DNA of 5,545 nucleotides from an uncultured beta proteobacterium (GCA_903834645.1 CAILKA010000004.1:1-5545), one strand, 5' to 3'; counted from the stretch's first letter, positions 1 through 5,150 are shown. Numbers and translations: made by a program. The notes: generated by a model from the sequence alone, not told the origin.

Positions 1-412
1 CGATCTGCCCCGCCGGCAACGCCCCGCTCACCCGGTTCACCTCGCGCCCGCCCTCGAGCCGCACGAGGGTGGGAATGCTGCGGATGCCAAAGCGCGCCGA
101 CAGCCCCGGGTTCTCGTCGCTGTTGACCTTGGCCAGCACCGCGCGCCCCTTGAGCTGGGCTGCCGCCTGCGCAAAGGCCGGGGCCATCATGCGGCACGGG
201 CCGCACCATGGGGCCCAGAAGTCCACCACCAGCGGCAGCCCGGTGCGCGCGGTCACCTGCTCGAAATTCGCGTCCGTCAGCTCCACGGGCTCGCCCGGCA
301 GCAGCGCCGCGCCGCAGCGCCCGCAGCTCGGATCCTCGGACAGGCGCGCGGCAGGCACGCGGTTGGTGGCGCCGCAGGCGGCGCAGGCGATGTGGACAGG
401 ATCGGCAGTCAT
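1..412 (-). CDS. trxC: Thioredoxin 2 (TrxC), zinc-binding N-terminus; 3' end cut by the window edge
   Basis: This is a cytoplasmic protein-disulfide reductase of the thioredoxin family, recycled by thioredoxin reductase. The visible 137 residues start at ATG 412-410. The N-terminus carries two CxxC pairs (C10/C13 and C30/C33), the zinc-ribbon extension that separates TrxC from TrxA. The thioredoxin fold follows, with the active site W69-C70-G-P-C73 preceded by VVDFWAP, and the cis-proline motif S112-I-P114-T. E. coli TrxC has 139 residues, so the copy is probably nearly complete and only a few C-terminal codons are missing. In the TrxC family the zinc motif releases metal on oxidation and the protein is tied to oxidative-stress defence; no OxyR-like site is claimed here. 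No clear Shine-Dalgarno sequence precedes the ATG. The gene diverges from the ampG-like gene across 74 bp. The family assignment is near certain. Confidence 0.95.
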   Translation of the reverse strand, partial: MTADPVHIACAACGATNRVPAARLSEDPSCGRCGAALLPGEPVELTDANFEQVTARTGLPLVVDFWAPWCGPCRMMAPAFAQAAAQLKGRAVLAKVNSDENPGLSARFGIRSIPTLVRLEGGREVNRVSGALPAGQI

Positions 413-486
413 GTGATGGACATCGGGGCGGCTGGCGAGGCTTCAAGCCCCCTGCCCCCCTGGCACATGCTGGCCCCCCACCCATA
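413..486. promoter_or_regulatory. Divergent intergenic region between trxC and the ampG-like gene, with a candidate promoter
   Basis: These 74 bp must hold at least part of the promoters of both divergent genes. On the plus strand CTGGCA (460-465, 4 of 6 matches to the sigma70 -35) is followed after exactly 17 bp by CATAAT (483-488, 5 of 6 matches to the -10). The -10 overlaps the ATG at 487, so transcription would begin near 495, at the next in-frame ATG (496). The minus-strand promoter for trxC is not obvious; TTGAAG (446-441) is a possible -35 without a good -10. This is a pattern match by eye only. Confidence 0.35.
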
Positions 487-2058
487 ATGTTCCGGATGGT
501 GTTGCCCGCCCGTTCCTTGCCCGCCACGGCCTGGCGCGCGCTCGTCGTCACCGTGCTCGGCTTTGCCTCGGGGCTGCCGCTGGCGCTCACCGGCCAGGCC
601 ATGCAGGCCTGGCTCACCGCCGAAGGGGTGGCGCTGGCCACGATCGGGTTCCTGAGCCTCGTGGGCCTGCCCTACACCTTCAAGTTCCTGTGGGCGCCGC
701 TCATGGACCGCTTCGACCTGCCGCTGCTGGGGCGCCGGCGCGGCTGGCTCGTGCTCACGCAGCTGCTGCTGGCCGGTGCGCTGCTGGCGCTGGCGGCCAC
801 GCCACCGCTGGAGTCGATCCGCGCCTTCGCGCTGCTGGCGGTGACGGTGGCGTTCCTGTCGGCCTCGCAGGACGTGGTGATCGACGCCTACCGAACCGAC
901 CTGCTGCCGGCTTCCGAGCGCGGCCTGGGCGCGTCGCTGGCGGTGATGGGCTATCGCCTGGCGATGATCCTCTCGGGCGGCGTGGCGCTGATCTGGACCG
1001 ACGCGAACCAGGGTGGCGGCTGGAGCTGGCCGGACGTCTATCGCCTGATGGCCGGCCTGATGGCCGCCGCGGCCGTGGTGTCGGCCCTGGCTTTGCCGCG
1101 TCTGCCCCGGCCGCAGGCGGCCGCCGAGCCGCCGCCCCAGGCGCGGCGCGACCTGCTGGGGTTCCTCGCGCTGTGCGCGGCCGCGGGGGTCGGTGTGTTG
1201 ATCACCGAGACGCTGTTGCGGCCGGCCGTGCGGGCGCTGCTTGCGCCGCTGTTGGCCACGACGCAGCTCAGCGCGGCGCTGCAGGGCCGCTGGATCGACC
1301 TGGTGGTGCTGCTTGGCGGCGTGGCCATCACGCTCCCGCTGGGCATCTGGGCCGCGCGCCGCGCGCGCTTCGAGACGCTGCTGGGGGGCCTGCGCAACTA
1401 CTTCTCGCAGGAGGGCGCCGCCGCGTTCCTCGTCTTCATCGTGCTCTACAAGCTTGGCGATGCCTTTGCCGGCTCGCTCATGACGCCCTTCCTGCTCAAG
1501 GGCCTGGCCTACACGGGCGCCGAGGTGGGCGTGGTCAACAAGGTGATCGGGCTGTGGCTGACGATCGCCGGCGCCCTGGCGGGTGGGGCACTGATGCTGC
1601 GCATCGGACTGTGGCGCGCGCTCTTCGCCTTTGGCGTCCTGCAGCTCCTGAGCAACCTGGGCTTCTGGTGGCTCGCCGAGGGCGGCAAGGGGTCGCTGGG
1701 CGCGTGGCTGATCCCGGCCTTCGACTGGGGCTTCGTCAAGCTTGCCGCCGCCACGCCGGTGGACGGCGCGCTGCTGGCGGTGGTGGCCTTCGAGAACGTC
1801 TCGGGGGGCATGGGCACGGCTGCCTTCGTGGCCTTCATGATGAGCCTGTGCAACCAGCGCTTCACGGCCACGCAGTTCGCGCTGTTGTCGGCCTTTGCCT
1901 CCATCGGGCGCGTGTGGGTGGGGCCGCTGGCCGGGGTGCTGGTGGAGAGCATCGGCTGGCCCGTGTTCTTCGTGCTGAGCACGCTGCTGGCCGCGCCTGC
2001 GCTCGTGATGCTCGTGCGCCTGCGCGCCAGCGTGCGCGCGCTCGAGGCCCCACAATGA
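487..2058 (+). CDS. ampG: AmpG-type muropeptide permease (MFS transporter)
   Basis: This is an inner-membrane major facilitator protein. AmpG imports GlcNAc-anhydroMurNAc peptides from the periplasm for peptidoglycan recycling, and in some bacteria this also sets beta-lactamase induction. It has 523 residues from ATG 487 or 520 from ATG 496; E. coli AmpG has 491. Family signatures are the TM1 sequence GFASGLPLALTGQ (25-37), PYTFKFLWAPLMDRF (62-76), the basic loop GRRRGW (82-87), SASQDVVIDAYRTDLLP (125-141), YKLGDA (321-326) and, near the C-terminus, FENVSGGMGTAAF (435-447), SLCNQRFTATQFALLSA (453-469) and GRVWVGP (474-480). Hydrophobic segments at about 223-241 and 270-289 in the central region fit the 14-helix AmpG topology rather than 12. 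No Shine-Dalgarno precedes 487 or 496. The reading frame is open back to 208, but that part overlaps trxC and is not AmpG-like. The M48 protease gene follows 51 bp downstream on the same strand. The substrate is inferred from the family. Confidence 0.9.
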   Translation: MFRMVLPARSLPATAWRALVVTVLGFASGLPLALTGQAMQAWLTAEGVALATIGFLSLVGLPYTFKFLWAPLMDRFDLPLLGRRRGWLVLTQLLLAGALLALAATPPLESIRAFALLAVTVAFLSASQDVVIDAYRTDLLPASERGLGASLAVMGYRLAMILSGGVALIWTDANQGGGWSWPDVYRLMAGLMAAAAVVSALALPRLPRPQAAAEPPPQARRDLLGFLALCAAAGVGVLITETLLRPAVRALLAPLLATTQLSAALQGRWIDLVVLLGGVAITLPLGIWAARRARFETLLGGLRNYFSQEGAAAFLVFIVLYKLGDAFAGSLMTPFLLKGLAYTGAEVGVVNKVIGLWLTIAGALAGGALMLRIGLWRALFAFGVLQLLSNLGFWWLAEGGKGSLGAWLIPAFDWGFVKLAAATPVDGALLAVVAFENVSGGMGTAAFVAFMMSLCNQRFTATQFALLSAFASIGRVWVGPLAGVLVESIGWPVFFVLSTLLAAPALVMLVRLRASVRALEAPQ

Positions 2059-2099
2059 ACGGCGTGTGGCCTTGAATTCCGCCCCGTTGGCGCGACATT

Positions 2100-2103
2100 G
2101 GAG
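2100..2103 (+). promoter_or_regulatory. Ribosome-binding site that sets the M48 protease start
   Basis: GGAG lies 6 nt before ATG 2110. This favours 2110 over the in-frame TTG at 2098, which has no Shine-Dalgarno sequence and itself overlaps this motif. Confidence 0.6.
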
Positions 2104-2109
2104 ACCGAC

Positions 2110-3042
2110 ATGAACCGCTGCCCCGACGACCGCTTCGACCCCGCTGGCGCCGGCGCGCTGGAGCTGCCCGCATTGGCCGCGCGCTGCGCGTGCTCGCGCC
2201 ACGGCAGGCGGCTCTTCACGGGGCTGCTGCTGGCGGGTGCGGCAGCGCCCGCACTGGCGACAATGCCCGAGTGCAAGCGCTCACGCGCCGCGCAGCTCGT
2301 GCCGGCCGAGCAGGTCGAGCAGGCCGCCGGCCAGCAGTACCGGCAGATGCTGCAGCAAGCCAGCGGCAAGCGCGCCCTGGCCGCGCGCGACCATCCCCAG
2401 GCACAGCGACTGCGCGCAATCGCCGATCGCATCATCCCCTTTGCGCCCGAGTGCAACCCGCGCGCGCGGCAATGGCAATGGGAGGTGCACCTGCTGGGCA
2501 GCCCCGAGCTCAACGCCTTCTGCATGCCCGGGGGCAAGATTGCCTTCTACTACGGCATCCTGGCCAAGCTGCAGCTCGACGACGACGAGGTCGCGGCCAT
2601 CATGGGCCACGAGGTGGCGCACGCGCTGCTGGAGCATGCGCGCGAGCAGATGGGCAAGAACACGCTCACCCAAGGGGGCCTGCGCATCGGCGCGGCGCTG
2701 CTGGGCCTGGGCGACATCGGCGACCTGGCCGCGCGCATGGGCGCGCAGCTCCTGAGCCTGAACTACAGCCGCGGCGACGAGACCGAGGCCGACCGCCTGG
2801 GGCTCGTCATGTCCTCCCAGGCTGGCTATGACCCGCGTGCCGGCGTGCGGCTGTGGAACAAGATGCGCGAGGCCACGGCGGGGAAGGCGCCGCCCAAGTG
2901 GCTCTCCACGCACCCTTCGAGCGCGGACCGCATCCGCGACATCGAAGGCCTGCTGCCGCGTGTGGTGCCGCTCTACAGCGCCGCCGCCAAGCCGCCTCGG
3001 CGCTTTGGCCCGCCTCCGCCCATGAAGGCGGCCGAGGGCTGA
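2110..3042 (+). CDS. M48-family zinc metalloprotease, exported, Tat-like signal peptide
   Basis: This is a 310-residue zinc-dependent endopeptidase of the M48 family (BepA/LoiP/YcaL-like), expected in the periplasm in envelope protein quality control. The catalytic helix is H167-E-V-A-H171, with H167 and H171 as zinc ligands and E168 as catalytic base. The third ligand is E226 in the motif ETEADRLG (224-231). The C-terminal LSTHPSSADRI, with its conserved His, is typical of the family. The stretch NAFCMPGGKIAFYYGIL (135-151) is the usual strand and active-site edge. The N-terminus has G-R33-R34-L-F36, resembling the twin-arginine motif, then a hydrophobic h-region (35-46) and a likely cleavage site after A-L-A50. 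The n-region is unusually long, with Cys at 4, 26 and 28. The C-terminus is short and proline-rich, with no TPR domain, unlike BepA. It is co-directional with the ampG-like gene (51 bp gap) and converges on the MBL gene. The family is certain, the substrate unknown. Confidence 0.93.
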   Translation: MNRCPDDRFDPAGAGALELPALAARCACSRHGRRLFTGLLLAGAAAPALATMPECKRSRAAQLVPAEQVEQAAGQQYRQMLQQASGKRALAARDHPQAQRLRAIADRIIPFAPECNPRARQWQWEVHLLGSPELNAFCMPGGKIAFYYGILAKLQLDDDEVAAIMGHEVAHALLEHAREQMGKNTLTQGGLRIGAALLGLGDIGDLAARMGAQLLSLNYSRGDETEADRLGLVMSSQAGYDPRAGVRLWNKMREATAGKAPPKWLSTHPSSADRIRDIEGLLPRVVPLYSAAAKPPRRFGPPPPMKAAEG

Positions 3043-3052
3043 GCGCAGCCCT
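3035..3052. terminator. Possible bidirectional terminator hairpin between convergent genes
   Basis: AGGGCT (3035-3040) and AGCCCT (3047-3052) can pair as a 6-bp stem around the loop GAGCGC, reading equally on both strands. The hairpin overlaps the M48 stop codon and ends one base before the end of the MBL gene. There is no T-tract on either side, so intrinsic termination would be weak. Confidence 0.3.
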
Positions 3053-3691
3053 TCAGGTGCCGCCCACGTAGGGGTTGCTGCGGCGCTCCCGGCCGAATGT
3101 GCTCTCCGGCCCGTGGCCCGGGATGAACACGGTGTCGTCGCCCATCGGCCACAGCCGCTGCGTGATGCTGGCAATCAGTGTGTCGTGGTCGCCACCGGGA
3201 AAGTCGGTTCGGCCGATGCTGCCGGCAAAGAGCACGTCGCCCACGAAGCAGCGTTTGGCTTCCGCGCTGTGGAAGACCACGTGCCCGGGCGTGTGACCGG
3301 GGCAGTGGCGCACGTGCAGCGTGCTCTGGCCGATGCTGACCGTGTCGCCGTCGGCCAGCCAGCGCGTGGGCGCAAAGGGCAGGGCCGGCGGGAAGCCGAA
3401 CATCTGGCTTTGCTGCGGCAGCCCGTCGATCCAGAACTGGTCGCCCGGGTGCGGGCCGATGATGGGCAGGTGGTCGTCGCGCGCGAGCTCGCCCGTGCCG
3501 CCGGCGTGGTCGATGTGCGCGTGCGTGAGCCAGATGGCCTCGAGCTTCACCCCCAGGCGTGCGGCTTCGGCACGCAGCCGCGGCAGCTCGCCACCGGGGT
3601 CGATGACGGCGCCGGCCATGGTCTGGTCGCACCAGACGATGGAGCAGTTCTGGGCGAAGGGGGTGACGGGGAGGGTGAGGTAGCGCAGCAT
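3053..3691 (-). CDS. Metallo-beta-lactamase-fold hydrolase, YcbL / glyoxalase II-like
   Basis: This is a 212-residue cytoplasmic hydrolase with two metal sites. The nearest known group is the YcbL-type (type II) glyoxalase II enzymes, which hydrolyse S-lactoylglutathione or related thioesters. E. coli YcbL has 215 residues. Metal ligands are visible in order: T-H57-A-H59-I-D61-H62 (the HxHxDH motif), H133 in PGHTPGH, D152 in GDVLFAGSIGRTDFPGG, and H193 in PGHGPEST. The N-terminus (LTLPVTPFAQNC) is typical of this subfamily and fixes the start at ATG 3691-3689. The frame stays open upstream to about 3841, but that extension has a different, low-complexity character. No Shine-Dalgarno sequence is seen; C-rich sequence precedes the ATG. 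Two copies of an 11-bp repeat lie 23-53 bp upstream and may be regulatory. Its stop is 10 bp from the convergent M48 stop. The exact substrate is not determinable from sequence. Confidence 0.92.
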   Translation of the reverse strand: MLRYLTLPVTPFAQNCSIVWCDQTMAGAVIDPGGELPRLRAEAARLGVKLEAIWLTHAHIDHAGGTGELARDDHLPIIGPHPGDQFWIDGLPQQSQMFGFPPALPFAPTRWLADGDTVSIGQSTLHVRHCPGHTPGHVVFHSAEAKRCFVGDVLFAGSIGRTDFPGGDHDTLIASITQRLWPMGDDTVFIPGHGPESTFGRERRSNPYVGGT

Positions 3692-3713
3692 GGGGGGAAT
3701 TGTCTTTTCGTGA

Positions 3714-3744
3714 CTCTGTGTCGAGTTTCGCCGCTCTGTGTCGA
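3714..3744. repeat. Two direct copies of CTCTGTGTCGA, 20 bp apart
   Basis: CTCTGTGTCGA occurs at 3714-3724 and again at 3734-3744, an exact 20-bp period or about two helical turns. The flanking bases do not match. The pair lies upstream of the MBL hydrolase start and could be a tandem regulator site, or part of the repeat pattern of the neighbouring islet. The second copy extends into the 12-bp inverted repeat described separately. Confidence 0.5.
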
Positions 3745-3746
3745 CT
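3735..3746 (+). repeat. Left arm of a 12-bp inverted repeat around the antitoxin cassette
   Basis: TCTGTGTCGACT here is the exact reverse complement of AGTCGACACAGA at 4482-4493. The match ends at 12 bp on both sides. The arms enclose 735 bp containing the operator, the mini-ORF and the XRE antitoxin gene. No target-site duplication was identified, so a mobile-element role is only a possibility. Confidence 0.4.
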
Positions 3747-3922
3747 CGGAGGGGGTGGATTGGCAGATTGGTAGCGACTGAGAGTCGACTTCGCGGGCGG
3801 GTGTCACCTCGCTCATCGCGTTGTCGTCCTGGACCACGCACCGTTTACGCCGAGCCATGGCTCATCCTCGAAGGCAGTCCCCACCGCCCGCCGGGCTGCT
3901 CAAGTCTGCCAGCAGTGGGCAC

Positions 3923-3952
3923 TTGATTGACTATACGCCCTAGGCGTACACT
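3923..3952 (+). promoter_or_regulatory. Promoter with embedded 15-bp palindromic operator
   Basis: TTGATT (3923-3928) and TACACT (3947-3952) are an acceptable -35/-10 pair with an 18-bp spacer; TTGACT (3927-3932) is an alternative -35 but lies only 14 bp from TACACT. Between them is the perfect inverted repeat TACGCC-CTA-GGCGTA (3934-3948), whose right half runs into the -10. An XRE dimer bound there would block RNA polymerase. This is the usual arrangement for negative autoregulation by antitoxins of this type. The palindrome is directly visible; the regulator binding it is inferred from its position upstream of the XRE gene. Confidence 0.6.
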
Positions 3953-3957
3953 TTGGC

Positions 3958-4020
3958 ATGCTCGCTGTCGTCGAGACTCTGGCAACGCTGAAGGAGATCC
4001 GACGTGTCCTCGAAGCCTAG
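3958..4020 (+). pseudogene. 20-codon mini-ORF in the toxin position, possible internally deleted RelE/HigB-like toxin
   Basis: An ATG 5 bp after the -10 opens a frame of 20 codons ending at TAG 4018-4020. Its 3' end overlaps the GTG start of the XRE antitoxin by 17 bp. Operons with this antitoxin type normally carry a RelE/HigB-like toxin of roughly 100 residues first, overlapping or abutting the antitoxin. The mini-protein begins MLAVVET, like many such toxin N-termini, and ends ATLKEIRRVLEA, a basic/acidic helix of the kind seen at toxin C-termini. I infer an in-frame loss of the toxin's middle. It has no Shine-Dalgarno sequence, so it could also be a leader peptide or chance frame. Confidence 0.4.
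3991..3996 (+). promoter_or_regulatory. Strong ribosome-binding site for the GTG-started antitoxin
   Basis: AAGGAG lies 7 nt before GTG 4004-4006, an ideal spacing. It decides the non-ATG start and lies inside the mini-ORF. Confidence 0.75.
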
Positions 4021-4318
4021 GAAGCTGACCCCCGCTGAGCTGGCCAAGCAGGAGGCTGGGCGGGATATCGGTGCCGAGATCCTCCAGTCCCTGAAGGACA
4101 TGAAGGCCGGCAAGGGGCAGGTTGTCCTGTCGTCCGCGACCGAGGCGCGCGAAGCCACGGGGTTGTCGCAGTCCCAGTTCGCGCGGCTGCTCGGCGTATC
4201 GGTCAGAACCTTGCAGGGCTGGGAGCAGGGGCGCAAGCAGCCCAGCGGTGCCGCCCGAACGCTGCTGGCCATTGCCAAGTCCAACCCGAAGGCCATCCTG
4301 GCGGTATCGGCCGATTGA
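4004..4318 (+). CDS. XRE-family HTH antitoxin / repressor (YiaG/HigA-like), apparently without a toxin
   Basis: This is a 104-residue DNA-binding protein. Residues 1-45 form a charged N-terminal arm including the helix GRDIGAEILQSLKDMKAG (19-36), typical of antitoxins that wrap a RelE/HigB-like toxin. Residues 46-95 form an XRE helix-turn-helix: SQSQFARLLG (55-64) then the recognition helix SVRTLQGWEQGRK (66-78), followed by PSGAARTLLAIAKSNPKAIL. The signature LGVSVRTLQGWEQGR is shared by YiaG (COG2944) and the antitoxin family that accompanies RelE-type toxins. The start is GTG with AAGGAG 7 nt upstream. It likely represses its own promoter through the palindrome at 3934-3948. No intact toxin gene lies on either side: upstream is only a 20-codon ORF, and downstream nothing recognisable. 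It may be an orphan antitoxin kept as a regulator or anti-addiction factor, or a relic. The HTH fold is certain; the antitoxin role is inferred. Confidence 0.88.
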   Translation: MSSKPRKLTPAELAKQEAGRDIGAEILQSLKDMKAGKGQVVLSSATEAREATGLSQSQFARLLGVSVRTLQGWEQGRKQPSGAARTLLAIAKSNPKAILAVSAD

Positions 4319-4461
4319 CGCCGAGTCAGACTGTCGACCAGACGGAATTATTCGCCCGGGTGAGCCTGTCGACCCTGGTCGACCCGCTGAAGCTGGCGAG
4401 TGTCGGTCGGGTCCGGTGGAGGTGGTCCGAAGAAGGTGCGGGACGCGCCGCCGACCTGTAG
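4315..4461 (+). CDS. Candidate 48-codon ORF overlapping the antitoxin stop, unknown
   Basis: A TTG at 4315-4317 overlaps the antitoxin TGA (4316-4318) and opens 48 codons ending at TAG 4459-4461. The translation, including TELFARVSLSTLVDPLKLA and GRVRWRWSEEGAGRAADL, has a protein-like composition, and roughly three quarters of its third codon positions are G or C. I recognise no family. There is no Shine-Dalgarno sequence, so translation would depend on coupling to the antitoxin stop. It could equally be the tail of a degraded gene or a chance frame in GC-rich DNA. Confidence 0.2.
   Translation: MTPSQTVDQTELFARVSLSTLVDPLKLASVGRVRWRWSEEGAGRAADL
4368..4383. repeat. Perfect hyphenated palindrome GTCGACC-CT-GGTCGAC
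   Basis: Two 7-bp arms flank a 2-bp centre. A third copy of the arm (GTCGACC) lies at 4333-4339. The spacer is too short for a comfortable RNA hairpin and there is no T-tract, so a protein-binding site or recombination remnant fits better than a terminator. Confidence 0.5.
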
Positions 4462-4481
4462 GCCGCCTTCTCCCATACGGC

Positions 4482-4493
4482 AGTCGACACAGA
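4482..4493 (-). repeat. Right arm of the 12-bp inverted repeat
   Basis: AGTCGACACAGA on the plus strand is the exact reverse complement of 3735-3746. Together they bracket the antitoxin cassette (759 bp from outer end to outer end). Confidence 0.4.
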
Positions 4494-4657
4494 TGGGCCG
4501 CTCTCCGCCGGGCTTGGCCGCCGCACCCCCTGCGTCACTCAGTCGTCCGCTGCGTCTCCTACGCGTCGACTGGCGCCCGGGCGGCCTGCAGCCGCGCACC
4601 CAGGAGCGCCACGGCGGGGCAGTCGGCCAGGGCCGATCTCAGTTCCGGAGCCCCGGC

Positions 4658-5146
4658 TCAATCCGGTCGCACGAGCACCTCGCCCTCGATCTCCACCGGT
4701 ATCCCGAATGGCAGTTCGGCCATGCCCACGGCGCTGCGGGCGTGGGCCCCCACTTGCGGGCCGAAGACCTCCAGGATCAGGTCGGTGAAGCCGTTGATGA
4801 CCGAGGGCTGACGGTCGAAGCCTGGGGCCGAGTTCACCATGCCCAGGATGTGCACCCAGGCCTCGATCCGATCGAGGCTGCCCAGTTCGCGGTGCAGGCT
4901 GCCCAGGACGGCCAGGCCCGTGAGCCGAGCAGCGGCATAGCCTTGCTCCACCGTCAGCTGCGCGCCCACCTTGCCCAGCGGAGCGGCCACGCTGCCATCA
5001 GCCAGCGTGGGGCCGTGTCCGGAAAAGCGCGCCCGCTGGCCGATCACGCGAACCCAGGGGAAAGGCAGCTGGGTTCCCGGGGGCATCTTCAGGGGTTCAG
5101 GCAAGGCGAGTCCCAGTTGGGCCAGGCGGCGGTCGACGGCAGACAT
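4658..5146 (-). CDS. RidA/YjgF-family protein
   Basis: This is a 162-residue member of the RidA (YjgF/YER057c/UK114) family. RidA proper deaminates reactive enamine/imine intermediates such as 2-aminoacrylate; relatives act in specific catabolic pathways, usually as trimers with active sites at subunit interfaces. This one belongs to a longer group (about 150-160 residues rather than about 128) with an N-terminal RRLAQLGLALPEP (6-18). Seen are FSGHGP (41-46), GKVGAQLTVEQGYAAARLTGL (58-78), VNSAPGF (104-110), VINGFTDLILEVFG (116-129) and HARSAVGMAELPFGIPVEIE (135-154). R137 and E152 match the spacing of the E. coli RidA active-site pair Arg105 and Glu120, so deaminase chemistry is possible. 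The start ATG 5146-5144 has AGAGGAG ending 4 nt upstream; the frame is open further up to 5254 but that part overlaps the M81 gene. It lies 65 bp downstream of the M81 peptidase gene, probably in one operon. Confidence 0.92.
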   Translation of the reverse strand: MSAVDRRLAQLGLALPEPLKMPPGTQLPFPWVRVIGQRARFSGHGPTLADGSVAAPLGKVGAQLTVEQGYAAARLTGLAVLGSLHRELGSLDRIEAWVHILGMVNSAPGFDRQPSVINGFTDLILEVFGPQVGAHARSAVGMAELPFGIPVEIEGEVLVRPD

Positions 5147-5150
5147 GTGG

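Larger units (their letters stand above)
3692..3922. other. Gene-free left part of the accessory islet
   Basis: No convincing gene was found here. Short open frames on both strands (for example minus 3858-3547 and plus 3738-3926) give proteins without recognisable domains and partly shadow the MBL gene. The stretch holds the direct repeats at 3714-3744, a short inverted repeat CGACT-GAG-AGTCG at 3775-3787 and two GTCGAC sites. It may be leftover non-coding or degraded DNA beside the antitoxin cassette. Confidence 0.4.
4319..4657. other. About 340 bp without a recognisable gene; possible element remnant
   Basis: Between the antitoxin stop and the end of the RidA-family gene I find no gene I can name. 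Open frames exist on both strands, as expected at this GC content, and none shows a known domain. The stretch holds five GTCGAC palindromes (4333, 4368, 4378, 4483, 4565), two copies of CTGTCGACC (4331-4339, 4366-4374), the hyphenated palindrome at 4368-4383 and the right arm of the 12-bp inverted repeat. It could be the decayed end of an insertion. Confidence 0.4.

Noticed and set aside
208..486. N-terminal extension of the ampG-like protein by 93 residues
   Set aside because: Arg/Pro-rich, overlaps trxC antisense, and lies before the normal start of TM1; no family similarity.
690..2075. Long plus-strand open frame inside the ampG-like gene
   Set aside because: Gly/Ala/Arg-rich, out of frame with strong AmpG family motifs; a shadow.
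2098..2109. TTG start for the M48 protease
   Set aside because: ATG 2110 has GGAG at 6 nt; TTG 2098 has no ribosome-binding site and overlaps that motif.
409..2202. Very long open frame on the minus strand opposite the ampG-like gene (597 codons)
   Set aside because: Low-complexity Arg/Gln/His/Ala-rich translation antisense to a clear transporter; a GC-bias shadow.
3692..3841. 50-residue N-terminal extension of the MBL-fold hydrolase
   Set aside because: Family proteins begin at the MLRYLTLPV sequence; the extension is charged, repeat-containing and unlike the family.
3547..3858. Minus-strand frame beginning MARRKRCVVQDD with a GAGG motif upstream
   Set aside because: It runs into the MBL gene in a different frame and shows no domain. 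A short degraded gene cannot be excluded but is not supported.
3940..4296. Minus-strand open frame opposite the XRE gene
   Set aside because: Antisense shadow of a clear HTH protein with its own strong ribosome-binding site.
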